DNA from: Pomacea canaliculata
Taxonomy: Eukaryota; Mollusca; Gastropoda; Architaenioglossa; Ampullariidae
Direction of reading: 5' to 3'
Length of the DNA stretch: 64,000 nucleotides
NCBI RefSeq assembly: GCF_003073045.1
Contig: NC_037595.1
Span: 12,268,074-12,332,073 of the forward strand
Positions 55,729 to 64,000 of the stretch are shown one piece after another; position 1 is the stretch's first letter, and each line of letters begins with the position of its first letter. The translations under genes and the position numbers were made by a program. The notes beneath the pieces were generated by a model, which was not told the DNA's origin, made no database searches, and was given only the letters and a program-made list of their open reading frames with translations.

Positions 55729-58700
55729 ATGATTTTGCGCATTATAACGCCATGCCTGATTATAACGTTAGTGAGCATAAAGGTAGCAGAGAACAAATTG
55801 TACACGTCAGCGTGGGATGCGATGGAACCAGTGAATCGTCTTCGACGTCCTGTGCCAGAATTAGGAAATTCATCAGTAGTGGATGTACTTTTCCCTAACT
55901 CCAATATATTTTCGTTGATCACAGTTAATAGCAGAGTGCTACATCTGATCAGCGAGAATAACGTGGGGATGGAGGAGAAGAATGATTTTTGTAATTCCTC
56001 TATGCAGAATTTCGCACAGCAAGCAGCAGCTTTCACGAAATGCTTGCTGAGTTACGCCCGTCCTTTTCGACTATGTGAAAAATGCGTGACAGACTACACA
56101 CTCACCCGCCACCAGTATCAGATTATTCAGGTAAGATAATTGGAGAAAACATATCACAGTCTTCAGAACAGTCTGTGAAAAACGAGTTGCCGATTTATAA
56201 GTATGTGCCATTACTATGGAAAGCGGATAGCCGAGTGGTTAGAACGCCTGCTTTTGAACTGAGAAGCGGGTTGGTTCGATGCCCATGTAGCGCATCCTCC
56301 CCCCCCCCCCCCGTCAATCCAACGTTGTCGGGAATAGGTACTTGAAACCATATATGGTTTGGAAAGGTAAGGCAGCGAGGGAGAGAAGATGGATGCTGCC
56401 CTCATATAAAGCGGGCCCCTAGAAAAACAAGGTCTCTCGAACACCTCACTCCTGAAAATGACATGAAAATGTGTTGCTTGAACAAAAGTATTGGGTACAA
56501 TCTGTGAATCAAGGAAGTGGAGCTGAGCTTATTGAACAGAGGGGCATGTAGTTGTATGCTGTTAATGAACTGGATTATAGGAATATTTTATTGTTTTTGC
56601 ATGGTACAGTAGTAGGCCTGGCAGTTAAAACCCATGGCATCACCTGCCACCTGAGCAGTAGTACATTGATCTGTCAGCTGCTGTTGAAACAGATATCACA
56701 GTATTGGCAGAGATTAGTTTTTAGTTAAGCCGAGTTAAACACTATTATATTTCTGAGTAGACTGAGGAATTTACATTTCCCATATAATGCTGTTTCCCCA
56801 GAAAAGAAGCTATTAAATTTAGAAATTAAATGCTCTTGCTCTGTTTATTAGATCCCCTTAATTCATTTAGGTGTGAGTGTGTGTGGGGCATGCATTCTTT
56901 TATTTTCTTCAATATTGTAATGTTATATGACTGTAAAAGAAAGTATTGTAAAATAGATATCATGACAATGTGTAACCTGTGTATCATCATGTGTCTGACT
57001 CATCTAACATTTATATGGCAGATTTCTTAATACATGTCATTTGCAGTTACTGCATTCAATCTCCATCATTGAAAATATTTCTGATTACAGAATGATAGTG
57101 TATGTTCACAGCGACTTCTTCTTTCTGACAGCATCGATACCATTGATACAATATATTCTGCTGTCACCAATGTTTGGAGCACTGCTGACTGTGATAGTGA
57201 GTGACAAACCTCTATTTGTCCTTCTTTATTTTTCTTTTCACGCTTTTTTCCCCCTAAGTTTCATTTTTTTATTACCTTCAGTAAGATTGGTTTACTGTTA
57301 CCTGTCCCCAAGGAAAGCAGAGGAAGTTGATTAAAAGTAAAAGGTATTTACAAAAATCGAAATGTAAATATAATGATGGGTACAAGCATCCAGTCAGTCA
57401 GCGCCAGCGTAATTTCAAACTGAACTTTTGTGTATCATTGGGAACATACTTAGGGTTTCATAACAATCATAATTTTTAACTTTAGACTAAAATCATTTTT
57501 GCTTCATGTTTGTGTGTGTGTGCATGTGTGTGTGTGTGTGAATCGTATAGAATGTTTTCTTGAAGTTTGGGAGAATGACACCACAGGAGAAGTTGAGTTC
57601 AACTTACCAGAAATGCTTTATTCTTCATGAATACAGTATATAATCTAACCATATGCTTCAACTCATCAATTGAGGTGAGCTATAATATCCAAACATAAAC
57701 TTTATTTTACAACAAAAATTTCTCAACCTTATTGTATATTTCAACCAATCAAATGAGCAGTGAACTGTTAGAGAGTGGACTAAGAATATAGATACACAAT
57801 TTTAAGTGAATAAAGCACTTCGGCCTTAAAAAGTGGCAAATGTTTTATCAACAGCATGTGCTGATGACTAAAATTACTAAAATGTATTTAAGCTGCTTTT
57901 CAGTAATGCAATGTGTATTCTTGGTATCCTGGTCTCCCAACCTGATTTAAGCCATTAAAAAGTGAGAGCTGCTTTATTCGGTTTTAATGTTGGTATTTGG
58001 TTTTAATGGCAGGCATTGATTTCTGACTATAGACATATCAAGGGAACGCTTATAGGCTGTTAAAATTTAACCCCAAATATATATTAGTTTAAGGGAAAAC
58101 AAGTCCAGAAACCTGTTTTGATCATCGTTGATTAGATTTTCCAGCATGCAGTAGCGAAAAGAGGTTAATGTGAATTACTCTCTAGATTCTTGATAAAACA
58201 TTATCTTATAGCTATTATGTATCTAATATAATGTGTTCTTCAGGGAAGACAGATTTTTGCCTGATAATTGCAATGGTAGTCAGAGAAATATTCTTGTAGC
58301 TGGAGAAGCTTAGTCACATGGTGTGACCAGAATTGAAGGTTGACAGGATTAAATTGGGTTACTTGCTAATTAAGGGTTAGACAGATTACATTGTCTCCTA
58401 TAAAATATCCTTGACAAGGTTAACAGAGCAGAAAACATTTTGTTTTATTTTGGTGATAATATTAGTGCATTTTACTATAAAAACAATAATTGATGTTACT
58501 GTGCCAAATTGGATTATTTTAGTAGATATTTCTTATTTGCCAAGACAAGAAACTTTACCACATAAATCACAAGAATGAATACTAAGGAGTGTTATCAAAA
58601 GCAGTTTACTGTATTTTTGTTCAGCTATATCTTGAAGAGAGTGGTTCGCTTCCTAGAAATACTACTGTTTGTAATGACTGCCGAAGCCTGTACAAGCGTC

Positions 58701-60774
58701 TCAACAGCCATTTTGAAACTATGTGGAGCGATTCTGATGGTCATGTATGCATGGATCTGATTGACATGGTAAGTCACCTGCTGCTGATCAACATTTTTTC
58801 TGATTTGATGTTAAATTTTTGTTTTCTTCCACAAGTTGCTTCATTAACTTTCAAAGCTGATCTGTAGAGTATTGCAGTTAATAGTCTTAAACACTAGTCT
58901 TGATAGAAATTAACACCAGAATAAGAGGGGAATGAACATGCAGGGATGTATCTGTGCGTCTGTGCATGCATGAGATTTTGCATGTTTGGATATAAATGTA
59001 TGCTTGCACATGTGTACAACTGCATATTTCTTCCATTGGTGATATTAACTGCATATTCCTATTACTCAGTGACCATGTGGCTTTGACATTCATGTTGATG
59101 CCCAGATACGTGTGTACGAATTTCAAGAATTTTTTAAAAAGTAATAGAAAATAAACATGACAGGAACACAAATCAAAATAATGATTTCAGTTCAAAAGTA
59201 AGCAGAAATAAACTGTTCATACCTCAATTCATTGAGAAACAGCACTTTTTTATAAACCCAAAGAGATTGGGTGTGTCAAATGGCGTTTCCAAAAAATATT
59301 TTTGGGCATAGAGTTACATAAATATGCAAACACCAATGCAGTGTAGAAACCTGTGGATTCTAATGGTCACATACCATTTAGAAAAGAGGAATCATGACAC
59401 GATGGAGAAAAGCAACTCCTTAAATAGGGTCCAAAACTATAAAAATTTGAAAGAAAGGCACATCTGGAAAGTGCACTTCACCAAATCAGCATCTTCCTGT
59501 TTCTGCGTGAAGGATACAACTCCGTTCACAAATGGTTCACACAGGTTGACTGACTGATTTGTTCTCTTTTCATTTACATATTTTTGGAATAAAATTTTTG
59601 AATTGATGGTGCATACACATGTTGCTTCCTGTGTTTAGTTGCTGGAGGTGCTGCAAGTATTTATGAACTACACTGTGTGAATATGTTAATTTTGTTGCCA
59701 AGACACTCTATTAGCACTCATATAATACTACCTCTTTTGTCCTGGTTTTTACATTTTATTCTGTAAAATGACTGAATTTTGACTGTCATATTATAGTGTC
59801 AGTTAAAAGCCATGCGATGGTGCTGTCGTTAATATTTTTTAAACTTGTTTATTTTTGTTTGCAGATGAACTACACACGACTTATGTGGAGTGCAAAGTTT
59901 AACTGCCGCCGACCAGGTGCAGATGCAACAGTTCTGATCATTATTACTGTGTTGATGGCATTCCTGACCATGCTTCTCTACCTTGTGTGCAGATTCAGTG
60001 CTGAGATTAGAAAGATACAAATAGCTAAAAGTGAGTATCCAATTGACGTCCTTAGCGTTACGGGTGGCCCAGTGGTGCAGCAGTTTGTGCCTGTCACCAA
60101 TACAGTGAAGGTTGGCTGTCCTGGGTTCAGCTCTCATCTCAGGCACCCTGTTCTTTCTCTGCATGTGTCTTCTGTTTACAGGGCTGGCTGCCCTCCCCTG
60201 ATATAGCCATAGTTGCTGGCTTGGCGTAAAACATTAATCTCCCCTTCTTTAGCGTTAGCTTCAAGTGTTACTTGGGTTTGGAATTTAATATAAAACAGTG
60301 AGTACCATGCATCATCCAGGGTAATCTGATTTGACCCCCAAACATCATTAAGCCTGAGTACTGCTCAGGGTCAACCATTGTGACATACAGTTATAACCCT
60401 GAAAAATGCTTTAGGTCAATGCTGAAAGTTTAAATTACAAATGAATATTTTGTCAGTCTAGACTAACTCGGAAAGATCCTGCTTCATGATTTTAATGTGT
60501 AATTTTAATAATTTTTGTTTTCTAATTTGAACAGAATATTTTGAAGAAATCTAGAAAGCACACAACACGTTTCTGTGGAGATCATGTTTCATAGTTTAGT
60601 TTGTTTGGTTTGAAGGGGCTATGTTAAGATGATATAATTGTGCTCTTGTTTGTTTTTGAACCAGCAAAGAGAATGCCAAATAAACCAAACTATGGAGCTA
60701 TCAAGCATGGTGATATGGAAAACAGTCTGTCAAGTGTGCCTGGTTCTCTTTCAAGTCACAGAGTTCGGACTTAA
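55729..60774 (+). CDS. OSTM1: OSTM1-like type I lysosomal membrane protein (CLC-7 partner)
   Basis: Six exons: 55729-56130, 57047-57196, 57551-57635, 58625-58768, 59865-60030 and 60665-60774, about 352 residues (human 334). MILRIITPCLIITLVSI is the signal peptide; the longer frame to 55678 has no ATG. The luminal part has FCNSSMQNFAQQAAAFTKCL, SYARPFRLCEKC, DSVCSQRLLLSD, TTVCNDCRSLYKRLN and HVCMDLIDMMNYTRLMW, matching the conserved OSTM1 cysteine framework (FANSSAELTGCLVRSARPVR and [21 protein letters not shown]). A transmembrane helix (ATVLIIITVLMAFLTMLLYL) and a short cytosolic tail follow. Two one-base deletions, near 57090 and 57621-57635, break the frame; correcting them makes all phases agree. 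A small exon between 57635 and 58625, where human has extra residues, may be missed. OSTM1 is the beta subunit of the lysosomal CLC-7 transporter. Confidence 0.88.
56218..56455 (+). mobile_element. tRNA-derived SINE
   Basis: The head GCGGATAGCCGAGTGGTTAG ... GGGTTGGTTCGATGCCC has A and B boxes like a serine/leucine-type tRNA. It is followed by a C run, a TACTTGAAACC segment and a tail with CCCTCATATAAAGC, GGGCCCCTAGAAAAAC and TCTCTCGAACACCTCACTCC. It lies in OSTM1 intron 1, in the same orientation as the gene. Confidence 0.65.
60058..60250 (+). mobile_element. tRNA-like SINE with a GGCGTAAAAC tail
   Basis: Starts ACGGGTGGCCCAGTGGTGCA, has a B-box-like CTGGGTTCAGCTC near 60,118, an internal CAGGGCTGGCTGCC, and ends TTGGCGTAAAACATTAATCT plus CCCCTTC. 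The tail is shared with 33,690-33,740. It lies in the last OSTM1 intron; read through, it extends the preceding exon frame, but it is not coding. Confidence 0.6.
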
Positions 60775-60938
60775 GTGGATTCCAAATGAATAAATTAGCA
60801 AGCTGTGTATATTTTTGTAACAACTACCAGGTCTGAGTTCCACAATGTATTTGCATATGTTGATATTATAACTTTTATTTTTGAATGTTGATGTATGCCT
60901 ATACATTTATTCTCACACAAAATAATGATACTGTTGAT

Positions 60939-60944
60939 AATAAA
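60939..60944 (+). promoter_or_regulatory. OSTM1 polyadenylation signal AATAAA
   Basis: AATAAA 165 bases after the OSTM1 stop codon on the coding strand. Confidence 0.5.
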
Positions 60945-62112
60945 TGCAGTATATTGGAAACTTTTTTCCCCTAAAAAGCATCAGGTATTATGTGAATGCA
61001 TTGAAGATTTGTTTGACTTTCTTGTTTACCCATCCACACATCCATTACCCAGACATGCATGCAGGTACAATGCTCTATTTCAATATGCCTTAGGATTTTG
61101 ATGTTCCCTTCCCTTTTTTTCTGTCATTATCCTGCCCACCAGTAACTCTCCAAGAAAAAGATGAAATTAATATAAAATTTATTGTGATCATATCTGCTAT
61201 CACTTCAGATATAAACTATCTACTTTTATTTGAGCAATCTTCTTCAAAAGCATACACATGTTCATATATGTGTGGATGTTTTTTTTTGCTGGAGTTAGAT
61301 TTTATCAAAATGGCCAGTTACAATTTAGACTTTGCTTCCTACATACAATGTGTTAAGAATTCTTAAAAAAAAAAGAAGTCAAGTTACAGTTGAAGGGTTT
61401 CTGCTGAGGTAAATTCTATTCAGGTAAGTGCATGTACATATCTTCCATATTCTGCTTGGCATATGTAAATCTAAGATAAGCTGTGTAAGAAGTCTGGTTT
61501 TTTTCCATTGAGGAATCTGAGTTGCTTTTGTAGATATAATTTGTCGGTCATCCACGAGTAAAGAACAAAGATATATTTTCTGTATTTTTTTTTTAGCTTT
61601 CACACTATTAAACCTGTCTGCATATAAGTAATTCTCCACAAGATTCTGAGTAAATGGCACAACTATTTATATATGACTACGGGCCTTTTATATTGAAGCC
61701 TTTGTGGAATCCATATGGCAGACCTTTTCATTGACTATCTTATGAATTACCAGATGCAATAAACTCATTGATTTTTTTTTATGCTGTTTGACAGTTTGCA
61801 TTTCATTGTGCTATGAGAGAAGTAACTTTTATTAAAAAGTTGGATAAAGCAAATGTTCTAAATAAATATAACATTTCACTGTGTGCATGTACACACACTT
61901 GCATACACACACTCATATTTTAACCAAAGGCTAAATTCAGAAAACATTTTAATTCTTGGATAACATAAAATATACTTCATGAAGAAGATACAATCTTGGA
62001 AAAAACTCTTAACGCCTTGTCATAATGTGAAAACAACAAAACAAGTATGCAAATATCTATTATATGGTTCAGTTTTTTTTTTTTAAAAACTGTGTACAAA
62101 TTGCAGCCTCTG
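60945..62112. other. Convergent intergenic region, nothing recognised
   Basis: The 3' flanks of OSTM1 and of the minus-strand gene. AT-rich, with minus-strand AATAAA motifs (for example near 61,830) that could serve the latter. No coding region is supported. Confidence 0.4.
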
Positions 62113-63298
62113 TTAGTCTTCAGAACCAAAACCATACACCACATCTTCATCAAACCAAGACAGTCGTTCCTTGCCAGGTTCTTTCTGCTTTATGCTGATT
62201 CTCTCCTTGGGTGAAGATCGAAAGAATTTTGATGTCCTCATGTTGGTTTTCCGCCTGTTAGGAGTCCTTGCCAGTTGCTTCAACTGTTAACAGTAAAGTC
62301 AAAAATGCACACAGGCAGACTATCCTTCTATCCTTTTCTGACTTTTTTCTTTTTGCTCCTGGTTATTGATAAAAATATGGTTTCTTTTGTATGGAAAATT
62401 TTTAGTCCTTAGCTACTAAAAAATATCAGTGGTGCTGAATTTTTTATTTTTTTAAAGTCAATTCTGCTTTTCTGGAATCAATGATCATTTGCATCTTTTG
62501 TATTTATGTCCTGTGCTCCCAACAAAACTACACCTTTACCCCCAAAGGCTCACTAGGTTTGAGAAAGAACACTACAGCTGCCCCAGGATAGTTCTAAGAT
62601 GCACAAGGAAAAGACTTCACTAAGACAAGCATTGAAATGATCTAGTAAGTATAGCTGATGTCTCCTTTATCCTTAAAGGGTCTTCTCGAACTGATGACAT
62701 TTAAAAAGAAAAAGTGCCTTTTCTGTTTTAAACAGATAAGTGACTGACCTTGGGAGAAAGCTCTGGAGTGAGATTTCGTGCACTGCGAGGATGAGCAGTG
62801 CTGATTTTGCATAAAGATTTGGAGGACTTAGCTGCGTTTGCAAGGGAGGGATGTACTGGCATAAGCAGCCCTCTTCCAGCTGGTGAATGGGATAGACGCA
62901 AGGGTGTCCTTTGGTTTCTCTGGGTGTGATTCATCACTGCTTCTGCCTGTTGGACATGTAGTTTAGATTTAGGTTGTCTGATGGTAAGCTCTGATGTGTC
63001 TAAAGGAAGACATTGGCATTCACTTGGATCAACTAAGAAGCATTTATGTAGCCCATATATAATGTAGTTCAAAATAGATGAAAGTTTGACAGACAAAATT
63101 TTGATGACTGACCTCAATTTCAAGTTCTGTGGAAGAGTCTGTGTCAACATCAAAGGTTTCAATATTTTCCACAGATGGTGAGATAAAAGCTACTTTTCTG
63201 CGTTTGCTGACAGAATCAATCTGACGCAGGATGCCATGCTGAGCATCATTTACTGTGCGGGCAGGAGTACAAGGTATTTCACCCATTCTTCTCTCATC
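62113..63298 (-). CDS. S/T-P-rich protein with SILK-like and RVxF-like PP1-docking motifs, 3' end
   Basis: Three in-phase exons on the minus strand: 63113-63298, 62749-62946 and 62113-62283, about 184 residues to the stop; the 5' part is outside the window or unresolved. The first exon contains GEIPCTPARTVNDAQHGILR followed nine residues later by KVAF (KRRKVAFISP). GILR fits the SILK consensus and KVAF the RVxF consensus, the tandem docking arrangement of protein phosphatase 1 regulators such as KNL1 and RIF1. The rest is basic and disordered-looking with many S/T-P sites (NQRTPLR, NLTPELSPK, LARTPNRR, RSSPKER) and an acidic end (SWFDEDVVYGFGSED). The acceptor at 62947 was chosen by phase; one at 63000 is out of frame. 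RIF1 was considered, but its C-terminal domain is not visible, so no name is given. Confidence 0.5.
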
Positions 63299-63529
63299 CT
63301 AATGACATATATAATTCAAAGACGACATTTTAGATTTTTTCTAATGCTAGTACCTATCATCTGTGCATTGTCTTCAGTATGCAAAAATATTTCTTTGGGA
63401 AAAAATTTAACAAGTAACAGAAAAAAGCTGCAGACTTAACAAAGGATAAGATATCTTTCAAGCCAACGATCAATCATTCATCCCTTGACTGGCACCAGTC
63501 AATGAGAGTAGAACATGGATAGTCATGGC

Positions 63530-64000
63530 CTGTCACTTATACCCATATCGGGCAATGGTGAGCAGGTTCTGCACAGAATGACCAGTCTACTACTTCATGT
63601 CCATAAGCCAGTTTTTCCTTGGGTCACCATGGTGTTGATCATCCTCCAATGTATCATGATGGATAGTCTTTGTCTAAGTATTGTGCTGAGTCACATGGCC
63701 AAACTAGACCAGCTTGCCAGTGTTGAAACAATGCTTCACACAAAGTCATTGGTTTGATGCTCTCTGAGATCCAGAGCAGCCTCCTCAGTCACTTGTTCTC
63801 AAATGTCTTGATTCTTCTCTCTCTAGTCAAGCAGAGTCACATCTGTAAAATAGGACTGGTAGTAGGAGGGACATGTACAGTAAACTTGATAATGTGGCGA
63901 AACCAGCCATTGCCGCTGTTGCTCTCCCAATGTGGAGCTGCCAACTTTGGAGAGGGTGATTCCTAAGTACTTAAAACTATTTACTTTTTTGAGCCATACT
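63530..64000 (-). mobile_element. Second RTE-type LINE fragment, decayed
   Basis: The same order of motifs, in the same orientation, as the 3' part of the element at 6,410-6,950, including CAGTTTTTCCTTGGGTCACCA versus CAGCTTTTCCTCGGACGACCA, a shared CACTTGTTCTCAAA stretch, and GTACAGT/TTGATAA versus GTACAGC...TTGAT. It corresponds to the C-terminal part of the RT ORF and runs off the right edge. Much more diverged than the first copy. Confidence 0.6.

Noticed and set aside
56218-56290. A functional tRNA gene
   Set aside because: A and B boxes are present, but the cloverleaf is not maintained and it is followed by a SINE body and tail.
62947-62999. Exon extension of the PP1-docking gene to the acceptor at 63000
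   Set aside because: Length is out of phase with the upstream exon, whereas the acceptor at 62947 fits exactly. A one-base assembly error could still make the longer form correct.

Overview
This is animal (eukaryotic) genomic DNA. Genes are split by GT-AG introns, intergenic DNA is AT-rich, and there is much non-LTR retrotransposon, SINE and microsatellite sequence. Gene content (HACE1, CEP126, TRAPPC3, OSTM1) is that of a bilaterian. The repeat style (RTE-type LINEs, tRNA-headed SINEs) and two unfamiliar small secreted-protein genes suggest a lophotrochozoan, most likely a gastropod mollusc. The clade is inference: no database search was possible and family comparisons are from memory.

Layout. 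1-5273 (minus): 3' part of a CEP126-like centrosomal/ciliary gene, running off the left edge. 6291-8460 (minus): decayed RTE-type LINE interrupted by a poly-C tract; other repeat debris to 9060. 9189-14731: a block present twice around a 100-N gap, the second copy being a noisy version of the first, which looks like an assembly artefact. 15654-31549 (minus): an essentially complete HACE1 (ankyrin repeats plus HECT E3 ligase), 26 coding exons and about 928 residues. 31550-34960: repeat-rich intergenic DNA. 34962-36993 (plus): 3-exon gene for a 64-residue secreted acidic peptide. 38299-38874: foldback-type element. 40128-48550 (plus): 5-exon gene for a 206-residue secreted Kazal-like protein with a TATA/initiator promoter. 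51545-52200: LINE fragment. 52492-54695 (minus): complete TRAPPC3. 55729-60774 (plus): OSTM1, divergent from TRAPPC3. 62113-63298 (minus): 3' end of an S/T-P-rich gene with tandem SILK-like and RVxF-like PP1-docking motifs. 63530-64000: second RTE fragment.

The conserved genes are housekeeping and unrelated in pathway: cilia/centrosome, ubiquitin ligation, ER-Golgi tethering, lysosomal chloride transport. They do not form a functional cluster. HACE1, TRAPPC3 and OSTM1 each contain one or two single-base frame breaks in otherwise conserved exons. With the unmerged duplicate at the gap, this points to an incompletely polished long-read assembly rather than gene decay. The most novel material is the pair of neighbouring secreted-protein genes, the PP1-docking gene and the foldback element.
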